In this document: positions 1-7,144 of the stretch, one piece after another | How the letters are laid out: every line of letters begins with the position of its first letter | Position numbering within the stretch: position 1 is the stretch's first letter | Source: Pelagophyceae sp. CCMP2097 | Lineage: Eukaryota > Sar > Pelagophyceae | Direction of reading: 5' to 3' | Assembly: GCA_026770575.1 (NCBI GenBank) | Contig: MU657807.1 | Location: 14,731-25,132 of the forward strand | DNA length: 10,402 bases | The notes under the pieces: generated by a model | Told to the model about the DNA's origin: nothing | The model's input: the letters and a program-made list of their open reading frames with translations, nothing else | Database searches by the model: none | Position numbers and translations under genes: made by a program

Positions 1-51
1 ATCTTATGGCGACTTTTTTGAATTTCGGGCGGCTACAAGCATATTAAAAAA

Positions 52-120
52 AAAGTGGCGAAATGCACCTTTCAGATATATCCTCTTAGTATTATTCTAA
101 AAGGTGCATTTCGCCACTTT
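52..120. repeat. Perfect 21-bp inverted repeat (hairpin), 27-nt loop
   Basis: Positions 52-72 (AAAGTGGCGAAATGCACCTT and one more T) are the exact reverse complement of 100-120, separated by a 27-nt AT-rich spacer. A perfect 21-bp stem with a GC-richer core in AT-rich DNA is very unlikely by chance. It could be a short foldback element (MITE-like), part of a terminal or resolution structure of the mobile element, or a transcriptional stop for genes converging from either side. Nothing in the sequence decides between these. Confidence 0.85.
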
Positions 121-314
121 CTGACACTTGGAATTTTTTGAGAATATCTTGGAGACTTAAATGTTTTCTCCCTTTTCTTGCCCGTATATTTAACAAAATT
201 TCTCAATAACCGCGCGGACTTATTCAAAACCTAAAATAAATTATTCGAAATCTCCATAACGACAGACACAAAAAAAAGATTTATGTACACAAGGCAAGGG
301 ATTTTTATTTAGAT

Positions 315-320
315 TTTATT
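315..320 (-). promoter_or_regulatory. Candidate polyadenylation signal (AATAAA) of the GIY-YIG gene
   Basis: On the minus strand AATAAA lies about 23 nt past the inferred original stop of the endonuclease gene (TAA at 345-343). That spacing fits a eukaryotic poly(A) signal and supports placing the true gene end at 343 rather than at the frameshifted stop at 372. AATAAA is common by chance in such AT-rich DNA. Confidence 0.3.
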
Positions 321-342
321 GGATGTGCGGCACACGGAGGGA

Positions 343-992
343 TTATGTTGGGGTTGCGGCGGCGTGTTTCTTCAATTGGCGTGCCAGTTTTCGACGAGCA
401 CTACTTGCGTCTTTATTGACCCTTCGATATTCTTTGTTGTACTCAGTTTTTTTTCTATGTTATCCTCATAATATTTTTTGCCGTGTGCCGGATCTTTGTC
501 GTAGTTTGTTTTATCCCAACTTGCTTTTTTTGCTTTGCGTTTAGCAATATTCGTTCCATATGCGTTGTTCGAATTGACGTTATCTGTTCGGTTATCCATC
601 CAAAACTGTTTCCTCTTTTTCAATTCATCAATTGATTTAAATTTGATAGTTTCTAAATTAGAAATAATATAATCATAATGTTCTAAGACGATGTACGATG
701 AACAATGCGGATTTTCCTCATCTCTCATCCAAGCATTAAAATCATGTACATGAGATTGTAATCGTTCTTCCAAAGTCTTTTCTGTTGATCCAACGTATGT
801 CTTTAAAGTCCTATTATTGGTGATCAAATAAATGTGACCAATTCGAAATTCATCCTCAGTAAACGGCATTTTATCGAGATATATAAATTGCTTTACCCGT
901 TTATCATACTTCATTTTTATTGCCAACCTCAAAAAAAATATTATATAAAAATGGACATGTACTTTTTTATAAAACTTAAACACATTAAGCAT
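343..992 (-). CDS. GIY-YIG family endonuclease, C-terminus frameshifted
   Basis: The open frame runs 992 to 372 (206 residues). GIY-YIG enzymes cut DNA with a small domain also used by homing endonucleases and UvrC; copies are common in viruses of algae and protists. Seen here: G-H-I-Y at residues 52-55, T-Y-V-G-S at 65-69, the family arginine at about 77 in LEERLQSH, and a likely catalytic glutamate in SSYIVLEHYD. A lysine-rich tail follows, probably DNA-binding. The second Met (codon 27, position 914) is the more likely start: residues 1-26 look like translated leader, and an ATATAATATTTT stretch lies just upstream of it. At the T8 run 447-454 (A8 on the coding strand) the frame slips; a neighbouring frame continues as plausible basic, coiled tail to a stop at 345-343. 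The catalytic domain is unaffected. The gene is divergent from the AT-hook ORF at 1016. Confidence 0.85.
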
Positions 993-1015
993 AAAATAAT
1001 AATATAAAATTAGTT
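993..1015. promoter_or_regulatory. Short AT-rich divergent intergenic region
   Basis: Only 23 bp separate the upstream ATG of the endonuclease (992, minus) from the ATG of the AT-hook ORF (1016, plus). If the endonuclease really starts at 914 the shared region grows to about 100 bp and includes an ATATAATATTTT stretch on the minus strand. It is pure A/T apart from a single G and probably serves as a bidirectional promoter. No defined TATA box can be assigned with certainty. Confidence 0.35.
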
Positions 1016-1162
1016 ATGGGGAATATCGAGCATGTGCCAAATCGAAAACGTGGGCGTCCAGCAACTTCGCTCGAATCGAAATTACTCAAAAGGAAGATTT
1101 CAAATAAAAACTATTGCGATACTTTGAAAACTGCGAGAGAGATAGTTAAAAGTAAAGAATAA
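1016..1162 (+). CDS. 48-residue basic mini-protein with an AT-hook-like motif
   Basis: An intact ATG-to-TAA frame too short for usual cut-offs. Residues 10-16 read R-K-R-G-R-P-A, the core GRP tripeptide flanked by basic residues that defines the AT-hook, a minor-groove binding motif for A/T-rich DNA. The rest is strongly basic (many Lys/Arg, few acidic) with a short amphipathic C-terminus ending in IVKSKE. A DNA-compacting or regulatory role would make sense in an element this AT-rich, but that is inference from one short motif. It is one of very few ORFs in the window without a frame break, which may just reflect its small size. A degenerate copy of its 3' end appears at 1435-1480. It could also be the surviving N-terminus of a longer gene; downstream sequence gives no sign of this. 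Confidence 0.5.
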   Translation: MGNIEHVPNRKRGRPATSLESKLLKRKISNKNYCDTLKTAREIVKSKE

Positions 1163-1206
1163 TTTTTCATAAAAATGATGGCAATAAACGGTTTAAGCAT
1201 ATTATT

Positions 1207-1438
1207 TATATATTATATTATAATGGTGAAGGTTGTTAAATTCCTACAACGTACTTGGTATTAAGACGATGAATCGGATGGCGGGTCAATGAACGAGGCG
1301 ATAAATAATAAGTATTTCGATGAGATAATAGTTCAATCTAAAAGACTCTATTGTGGGAGTCTTTGGACTTCCATGACACCATATGAATACTCAAAACTTC
1401 GCGAGAAAAACAATGGATTGTATGAAATCCTTACGACA
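1207..1438 (+). pseudogene. Truncated inverted copy of the primase gene 5' end
   Basis: Reading from ATG at 1223, the translation begins MVKVVKF and later contains LWTSMTP-EY and GLYE-LTT, matching the N-terminus of the primase-helicase that starts at 10014 on the other strand. Nucleotide identity, including the leader TATATTATATTATA upstream of the ATG, is roughly 80-85% by eye over about 230 bp (partner 9799-10030). The copy has an in-frame TAA at codon 14 and ends abruptly at CTTACGACA, just before the catalytic D-x-D motif, so it cannot encode a primase. The 3' side runs into sequence resembling the end of the AT-hook ORF. It is therefore a relic of duplication or recombination: possibly half of an old terminal inverted repeat, or debris of a second related element. 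Confidence 0.85.
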
Positions 1439-1480
1439 CGTTAAAAAAATGCGAGAAATATGTTAAAAAGTAAATTATAA
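1435..1480 (+). repeat. Degenerate second copy of the AT-hook ORF 3' end
   Basis: 1435-1480 aligns with 1118-1162 at roughly 70-75% identity with one small gap. In one frame it reads DTLKK-EKYVKK-stop, against DTLKTAREIVKSKE-stop in the AT-hook protein. It abuts the primase fragment, and the shared string ACGACA/GCGATA at the joint looks like a recombination point. A/T richness raises background similarity, so this is moderately supported only. Confidence 0.4.
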
Positions 1481-1496
1481 ATAATAATAAAATTCG

Positions 1497-1607
1497 ATGG
1501 AATGGTATGGGTTGGAGAAACAGCAAGAGATTAATAAGGGCTGGGTTAAATTGCCGGGGTTTAGGCCGTCTGGAAAAATTAACCTGCCAGTTGCTGTCGT
1601 TAAATAA
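1497..1607 (+). CDS. Possible 36-residue ORF, unknown
   Basis: An ATG at 1497 opens a 36-codon frame ending TAA at 1605-1607. The peptide begins MEWYGLEKQQEINKGW and contains the run LPGFRPSGKINLPVAVV, which has ordinary protein-like composition rather than the Lys/Asn/Ile-rich look of random AT-rich translation. I recognise no family. It lies between the primase fragment and the methyltransferase and could be a small gene or a fragment of a lost one. The overlapping frame from 1507 that reads into the methyltransferase is a frameshift artefact upstream of about 1690. Confidence 0.25.
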   Translation: MEWYGLEKQQEINKGWVKLPGFRPSGKINLPVAVVK

Positions 1608-1676
1608 AAAGTCCAAATTGTTAAAAAAAAAGTATGTACAAGTATTATTTTTAAACGCGGCTCAGATTTTTTTAAA

Positions 1677-2567
1677 ATGTTTTTTTTTTAACCATTTCCT
1701 AATATCGTATGCAGGGAATAAGCGATCGGAGTGTTCGAAGTTAATTGAACACTTCGAGATGAATAATGAAAACGTTAAAACCATCGTCGAAGTGTTTTGC
1801 GGAACAAGCGCATTTTCGTTTTTCTTATCAAAAAAGTATCCTAAACAATATAATTATATTCTAAATGACAACGATCCGCATTTGATTGTATGATATCAAA
1901 TTGCACAAAATAAACATAAACTTAACGATTTCGTTTTTTTATCATTGGTTTTAATAAAGAAAGTTACGAACTACTTATAAAAAATGGGTTACTTACTGGA
2001 TGGTTTATAGGTAATTTTCTTTATTGTATACACCCCAAAACCTTCCCATTAGATTTTAACGAACAGAAGGCGATTTTAAAATGCGATAAAATTCATAAAT
2101 CGCCGATTTTACAATTTCTTAGAATAGAACAAATATTTTTTACAAATAATGATGGGCTTGATTGTTATAATGAGTTCAAATGTAATGAAGATGTATTTGT
2201 GTTTTAGATCCACCATACTTGAGTTCATCCAATCAATTCTATTTTCAAGCAGGCTCATCAATTTAAAAAAATCTTTTTAAAAATAATAAGAAAGATGAAA
2301 AAGCAAAAATATTACTTTGTCTCGAAGATAATTTCATTTTACAACTATTGTTAAAGAATCAAATCACAACCTCTCATGACAAAACATACCAACTTATATC
2401 AAAAAAGACTAATTCAAAATTTAAATTCTCGTAAAATAAAAATTCTTTTAAGTAATGCAGACACTGATGATGTTTGAAATGAATTTATAAATTATTAATG
2501 CATACAAATTGAATGTCGCAGAGTTATAAATTCATCCAAAGTGAATGAATTGTTAATTTCGAATTAA
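1677..2567 (+). pseudogene. D12-class (Dam-like) N6-adenine DNA methyltransferase, broken
   Basis: These enzymes transfer a methyl group from S-adenosylmethionine to adenine N6 in a short DNA site. The order of motifs fits the D12/Dam class: an N-terminal ISYAGNKR segment, motif I as VEVFCGTSAFSF (a variant of F-x-G-x-G), then the catalytic DPPY at 2207-2218, then a C-terminal LLSNAD and IECRRVIN block typical of Dam-like proteins. The natural start is ATG 1677, inferred because a methionine followed by Phe run and N-H-F-L-I-S-Y is a usual N-terminus; it is out of frame because of the T10 run at 1680-1689. Further breaks: TGA 1891-1893, frameshifts at the T7 run near 1937, at 2202-2205 and near 2423-2428, TAA 2264-2266, TGA 2475-2477 and TAA 2496-2498. 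About 296 codons in all. With this many lesions it is surely inactive unless several are sequencing errors. Its role could have been protecting the element's DNA. Confidence 0.88.
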
Positions 2568-2599
2568 ATTGCATTCTTGATCGCATTCAATATGGTTTT

Positions 2600-2743
2600 T
2601 TATACCTGTCTTTCTGTGTTTTCGTCAAGCATCGGATTATCGATAAAATAGTACATGATTTGAATTAAATTATTTTGAAAATCTGGGTTGTCTAATAACT
2701 TGATTAAATACCGTCGAAAAAAGATGACAAATATACAAAACAT
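2600..2743 (-). CDS. Possible 47-residue protein with hydrophobic N-terminus, unknown
   Basis: A minus-strand ATG at 2743 opens a 47-codon frame to TAA at 2602-2600. It starts MFCIFVIFFRRYLIKLL and continues DNPDFQNNLIQIMYYFIDN, a mixed composition that looks like real protein. The leader on the minus strand (AATATTAAGATATATT) resembles the AT-rich leaders of the other genes. It sits in the 194-bp gap between the methyltransferase end and the lipase end, 18 bp past the inferred lipase stop and in the same direction. I recognise no family. It may instead be chance coding in AT-rich DNA. Confidence 0.3.
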   Translation of the reverse strand: MFCIFVIFFRRYLIKLLDNPDFQNNLIQIMYYFIDNPMLDENTERQV

Positions 2744-2761
2744 AATATATCTTAATATTAT

Positions 2762-3364
2762 TTATTCCATAAAAAAATTATCAATTGTATGAGGGTCGAG
2801 TCCTTCTTTACGAGGGACTTAGTTACTCGTCTCATTGAAGCGCGGCACAAAGGTTCCATATGAATTTGGATCTGATTCAGTGGAGTACTTATCAATTTTT
2901 GTTTTAGAAGCATTTAACGTCAACAAATCATTTGACGAATCCTTTGCTTCGTAGTACTGTTTTGACCCGGTATTGAAAACAAACCTTTTTCAATCCCGGT
3001 ATTCTTTTGTGAAATATCCGCCACAAAAGACGCTCCTAAACTATGCCCAGAAAAGTATACTTTTATTCCATCACCGAGAAATGCCCTCACCTTATGGAAT
3101 TTATTTTCGGCTTGTATAAATTCTGGGATTAAAACGTTGGGTGTTTGTGGCAATACTTAAATCCGCCACTAAATCGGAAGGATTACGTGGATTTGTTCCT
3201 CTAAACACAAGAAAATTATCACCCGCTGAGTTTTCAGTGTATAATTTGCTTCTGCCATCACTAAGATTGCGGTTCTTGGTAAATCCTTCTAGGGTTTTAT
3301 TCACATAAACCGCTTTTGAAAGCCTTGCAGCGTTTTGCGCTTTTAAATCGTTTTTAAATCTCAT
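2762..3364 (-). pseudogene. Class 3 lipase-like alpha/beta hydrolase, broken
   Basis: Class 3 lipases are serine esterases of the alpha/beta hydrolase fold and recur in polinton-like viruses, where a role in crossing host membranes is often supposed. Seen: an N-terminal helix-rich part (residues 1-60), FLVFRGTNPRNPSDLVADL (the usual strand before the nucleophile elbow region), then GHSLGA at 3048-3031 with the nucleophile serine codon at 3042-3040. After a frame change come FNTGSKQYYEAKD and GTFVPRF. The TAA at 2821-2819 is probably a nonsense mutation, because the same frame continues past it to HTIDNFF, the usual C-terminal histidine motif, and stops at 2764-2762. The third catalytic residue, an Asp, I cannot assign. 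Frameshifts lie near 3135-3160 and near 2976-2983. Total about 200 codons, short for a free-standing lipase but normal for viral ones. It shares a 26-bp promoter region with the fibre gene. Confidence 0.85.
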
Positions 3365-3390
3365 ATATTAAAATATTTTTTTTAAGAATA
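3365..3390. promoter_or_regulatory. 26-bp bidirectional promoter region, lipase/fibre
   Basis: The ATG of the lipase (3364, minus) and the ATG of the fibre gene (3391, plus) are separated by only 26 bp, all A/T except one G. The core ATATTAAAATAT is a near-palindrome and could be read from both sides. Such spacing leaves almost no room for 5' leaders, so both transcripts must start very close to their start codons or inside the opposite gene. It implies that lipase and fibre are expressed together. Confidence 0.5.
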
Positions 3391-5722
3391 ATGGAAAAAT
3401 ATATATTAAATCAAAATGAGATTAAAAACTCTACAATTTTCGATTTAGAATATACGAAAAACATCTCAATAGATGGAAGAGTAATTACTATTATCGACTC
3501 GGATGATAATATAATAAAAAAAGATTTTTCGTATGATTTTAAAAGTCCCCTTAATAATTTAAATGATAAAGTTATAACCCTCGATTATGATGACACTCTA
3601 AAAATTGATGAGAATGGAAATTTAGGTTTAACAAATGTCCCTTATACAAAAAAGATATAGACGATAAAATTCAAAAACTTGAAGAGAAGGACTCGGAATT
3701 TGAACAACTCATAGTGGATGAAACGACTGCTCTTGAGGAGAAAGAGCAGAACTTGAAAAACTCATAGCGGATGAAACGGTTGCTCGTGAAGAAGCAGACA
3801 TTTTAATAAATGAAGAGATCCAAGCATTAAGAGTCGTAGATAAAGAGACTCAGGCGTCGATTATTGCCGAAACTTCGAGGTCAATTGCGGCAGATTCGGC
3901 AACAGCAGCAACTCTTCTTGTAATTGAAGGGGAAATTTTAGAACTTCAAAATAGAAAAGATAATGACACACAATATAAGGCATCATATCCATTATTGTTA
4001 AGTTCAAATGAATTTGGTTTAAAATTTAACAAAGATTCTTTGAAAATAAATTGTTTGAATGAGTTGGATGTCAAATTTCCAGACGATAAGAATACTCAAC
4101 TTCGGCAGGCGATGGACTCTCGCTTAATGGGACTGTGTTCTCAAATTCAAAACCAAATATTGAGGTATTAGTGACGGCAACCGGTCTCAATAATTCGATA
4201 ACAGTGGAGGGAATATATCCACAATTTAACTTGGTTGGTATAACCTATTCACCAGGAAGCAATATTGTTATATCTCCGACAAATGTGATTAGTTCAAATT
4301 TGAAGAGTACATGATTGATACAAATTGATTCTTCTGGAAATTTGAATTCACTTCTCAAAGCGGGGAAATATTTAAATATCGACAGCAGCGGCTTTATGAA
4401 TTCTATATTAACCCCGGTAACGAATGTCGCAATATCTGCTACTAATGTTATAAGTTCAACAGATACAAAGTACACAGCGGGAACGAATGTCGCAATATCA
4501 GCGTCTAATGCTATAAGTTCAACAGATACAAAGTACACAGCGGGAACGAACGTCTTAATATCAGCGTCTAATGTTATAAGTTCAACAGACACTAAGTTTA
4601 CAGCAGGAACGAACGTCGCAATATCAGCGTCTTATGCAATAAGTTTAACATATACCAAGTATACAGCAGGAACGAACGTCTTAATATCTGCTTCTAATGT
4701 TATAAGTTCAATAGATACAAATACTACGTACACACCGGGAACAAAAATTGTTATATCTGGTAATGTGATAAGTTCAAATTTGAAAAGCACAGCATTGATA
4801 CAAATTGATTCTTCCGGAAATTTAAATTCACTTCTCAAAGCGGGTAAATATATGAATATCGACAGCAGCGGGTTTATCAATTCGACGCTTAGTCCAGGAC
4901 AGAACGTAGCAATATCTGCTTTAAATGTTATAAGTTCAACTGACACTCAAAATACGGCAGGAGCAAACGTCGCCATATCGGCTACTTATGTTATAAGTTC
5001 AACAGACACTCAATAGACAGCAGGAACGAATGTCGCAATATCAGCGTCTAATGTAATAAGTTCAACAGATACAGACACTCAATATACAGCAGGAACGAAC
5101 GTCGCAATATCAGCGTCTAATGTGATTAGTTCTGTAAACACAAAGTATACAGCAGGAACGCACGTCGCAATATCAGCGTCTAATGTAATAAGTTCGACAG
5201 ATACAAACGCGACTTATATAGCAGGAACGAACGTCGCAATATCAACGTCTAATGTAATAAGTTCAACAGATACAGATACTCAATACACCAAAGGAACGAA
5301 CGTCGCCATATCAGCGTCAAATGTTATAAGTTCAACAGATACAAACACAATTTATATAGCAGGAACGAACGTCGCAATATCAGCATCTAATGTTATAAGT
5401 TCAACAGATACAAATACGACTTATATAGCAGGAACGAACGTCGCAATATCTGCGACCAATGTTATAAGTTCTGTAAACACAAAGTATACAGCAGGAACGA
5501 ACGTAGCTAATTCAAAAAGTAACGTTATCAGTTCAGCAGATACCAAGTATACAACAGATACTAAGTATACAAAAATTTCCGTTATTTGAGAGAGAAGTCC
5601 TTGAATTGCTTGTACAAATTGCAAACGAAAAAGTTATCGTAGACCAAACACAGAGAAAATCAAGACAACCTGACAATTGTGTAACAATCGGAAAAAAAAA
5701 TGCTACTATTTTTTTTGATTAA
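3391..5722 (+). pseudogene. Long repeat-rich fibre (host-attachment) protein, broken
   Basis: I read one gene of about 777 codons. Residues 1-88 are a globular head (start MEKYILNQNEIK). Next comes a strongly charged coiled-coil stretch (about 3655-3960) with repeats like DETVAREEAD, a short globular segment to about 4240, a beta-repeat shaft with units of about 21 residues, YTAGTNVAISASNVISSTDT and variants (4240-5560), and a C-terminal tail ending IGKKNATIFFD at 5722. This head, coiled coil, repeat shaft and tail plan is that of trimeric viral fibres that bind hosts. Breaks: frameshifts at the A6 run 3648-3653, at about 3747-3750, about 4099-4102 and the T3 run 5576-5578; TGA at 4312-4314 and TAG at 5014-5016, both inside repeats whose sister units have no stop. 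Open frames from 4315 and 5122 have no ATG and are just continuations. It ends one base before the convergent ExoX-like gene. Confidence 0.82.
4240..5560 (+). repeat. In-frame tandem repeats (63/69 nt) of the fibre shaft
   Basis: About 17 units, each encoding 21 residues (63 nt) or 23 when an extra D-T or N-T pair is inserted (69 nt). The conserved core is GTNVAIS-SNVISSTDT. Two units carry a longer module containing LIQIDSSGNLNSLLKAGKY and NIDSSGF; these begin at 4315 and 4795, exactly 480 bp apart, showing a higher-order duplication of several units. The 3' units (5100-5500) are the most alike, suggesting the most recent expansion. The repeats keep the reading frame, so they are protein repeats and not a CRISPR or satellite. 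The wording resembles shaft repeats of phage and algal-virus fibres. Confidence 0.9.
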
Positions 5723-5723
5723 A

Positions 5724-5909
5724 TTACTCTCCAAGCCATCCAGACTCGCGTTGTGATTTCGGTACAAGTGTTTCATAAATTAATAAATAATTTGATAACC
5801 ACGGGTGCTCCCTTAACCACACCGCATATTTTTCGTCATCTAATAGCTTACGAACCGTTTCGCCTCGGTATTTTCCAAATGGAACAAGTGATTCGTATTT
5901 AGACGTCAA
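5724..5909 (-). CDS. Small protein made of an ExoX-like C-terminal domain
   Basis: About 60 residues with the pattern LVPFGKYRGETVRKLL-D-KYAVWLREHPWL. The P-F-G-K-Y-x-G, then L and W-L signature matches the small domain found at the C-terminus of exodeoxyribonuclease X-like proteins and as a stand-alone module in phages and viruses; its exact function is unclear, probably nucleic acid related. No exonuclease domain is attached. The frame has no ATG: it begins with TTG at 5909, and upstream it stays open for only about 13 codons without Met. The in-frame ATA two codons before that TTG may be a mutated ATG. So either the start codon is lost, or a non-AUG start is used. Its stop (5726-5724) lies one base from the stop of the fibre gene, a convergent end that supports both genes being real. 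It follows the recombinase closely on the same strand. Confidence 0.6.
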   Translation of the reverse strand: MTSKYESLVPFGKYRGETVRKLLDDEKYAVWLREHPWLSNYLLIYETLVPKSQRESGWLGE

Positions 5910-5935
5910 TGTTATCTTAACCCGATTAATACTTA

Positions 5936-7144
5936 TTATGTATTCCGTTCAAACCAATCGATTTTTTTTAAAGGTTGATTTCGATAATACCAGTCAATTG
6001 TCGTCTTAACATTATGTCTCATATATTTCGCACAAGCGATGGCTTCCTTGTTCGATTGGGCGTGCGCTTCTGATGTATGGATTTTTCGAATTATGTTAAT
6101 AGTTATGTGAGAACCGAACAATTTTGTGAAGACTGCCGTGATTTTTTGAGATATTTTGCCACTGAGAGCATCGAACAAATACTGTCGCGGATTTTGGACG
6201 AGTGAAAGTTCAATCATCTCAACAACACGAGGGTTTAAAACAACGGTAAAAGCCCCATGCGTCTTTGACGTTTTATGCTGCTAAATAACATTTTTTTCGC
6301 CATCATAGTAGTTCGTCGTTTCCCCAATGTGAGAAGGATTGATTTGTAAATTCCCAATGTCCTCCCGAAAAGCATTCTGCATGTAAAGACCGACAATGAT
6401 TGCATATTTTAACACTTAATAGACATTTAAACCTATATAAGACTCTTGCTTATTTACCTTTTCATATAAAATATCAAAAATTGTCTGGATTTGATGGAGG
6501 TTTATCGGTAAGACGCCATTCGTCTTTTTAGAGTTGTTCAACATTTCATTGACATTAAAATTTGTTCGAATAATTTCAAGACGTTCCATTAGAGCAGAAT
6601 AGAATGCGATTGATGTAAGTTTATTTTCTCGACAATATTTTATTAACACATTGACGAAAATTTTGATATTTTTAGACGGTTGAATGGTTTCGAAAAAATC
6701 GTCGTTTAATTCAAGAGATTTAATTCTTGAAATCAGGGATATTAATTTCTCGGTTAGGTTTATCAATCAATATATTTAAATATGCCTTGACTGTCAATTT
6801 ATTGGTATAGAATAATTTAACCCAATCGATAAGATCCTGCTTCAAAAATCGAGGAATAATTTCTTCAACAAGTTCTTCTTCAACGAGTTCTTCTTCAACA
6901 ACTTCAACCTTTTTTTTTTTAATGCGCGTGATGGGCGTGGCATTCTTCCTGTAATCACGCGCAATGCTGGTTGAATTTCAGGAATATCAAGTAAATAACC
7001 AAGCCCGTTATTTTCAAGCTTCGATGTTTTAATTAAAGTATCACATGTGGACGTCACCGAAATGAGTCGATTGATTTGCGAGATTAATGATTTTTGTCTC
7101 GACGTGTATATTTTTGCCCATTCAAATTGTACTACATATGCCAT
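5936..7144 (-). pseudogene. Tyrosine recombinase (integrase), broken
   Basis: Tyrosine recombinases integrate and excise DNA through a covalent phosphotyrosine link. Three open pieces (7144-6842, 6766-6416, 6217-5936) and sequence between them give about 400 codons. The C-terminal half carries the family signature: box I LYMQNAFREDIGNL with the arginine codon at 6367-6365; INIIRKIHTSEA with the second arginine at 6088-6086; YMRHNVKTTIDWYYRN with the His and the nucleophile Tyr (two adjacent Tyr codons, 5989-5984). The middle (KLTVKAYLNIL) resembles a core-binding SAM-like domain; the N-terminus is helical, followed by a basic stretch and an acidic EEEL repeat. Breaks: frameshift at the T11 run 6910-6920, another near 6730-6765, and nonsense TAA 6418-6416 and TAG 6283-6281. 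From 6766 to 5936 the frame is constant, so those two stops are point mutations. The start at 7144 is preceded by a TATA box. It presumably inserted the element. Confidence 0.85.

Larger units (their letters stand above)
1..342. other. Non-coding left margin of the window
   Basis: I see no credible gene here. A plus-strand open frame beginning at 323 is only the shadow of the endonuclease gene on the other strand. The stretch holds a strong inverted repeat (52-120, listed separately), poly-A/T runs and a candidate polyadenylation signal for the minus-strand endonuclease. Unlike the right margin, this end does not become GC-rich, so I cannot tell whether it is still inside the element, is an internal deletion point, or is host DNA. 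The 9-mer TTCGGGCGG at 24-32 recurs in the same orientation at 10213-10221, but this is too short to call a boundary. Confidence 0.5.

Noticed and set aside
323..544. Plus-strand 73-residue ORF
   Set aside because: Lies opposite the GIY-YIG gene tail, Cys/Phe/Leu-rich antisense composition, no motif.
1431..1616. Minus-strand 61-residue ORF
   Set aside because: Overlaps the recombination joint and the 36-codon plus ORF; low-complexity Phe/Leu/Ile end typical of antisense AT-rich DNA.
1507..1680. N-terminal 57 codons of the open frame 1507-1893
   Set aside because: Only the part after about 1690 is methyltransferase; upstream codons belong to another frame joined by a T-run slip.
4240..5560. 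CRISPR-like array
   Set aside because: Units are contiguous, 63 or 69 nt, degenerate, keep a reading frame and have no unique spacers; they encode a protein shaft.
4245..5624. Minus-strand open frames across the fibre repeats (4245-4592, 4632-4946, 5421-5624)
   Set aside because: They are antisense readings of the 63-nt repeats; periodicity comes from the plus-strand protein repeat and none has a family motif.
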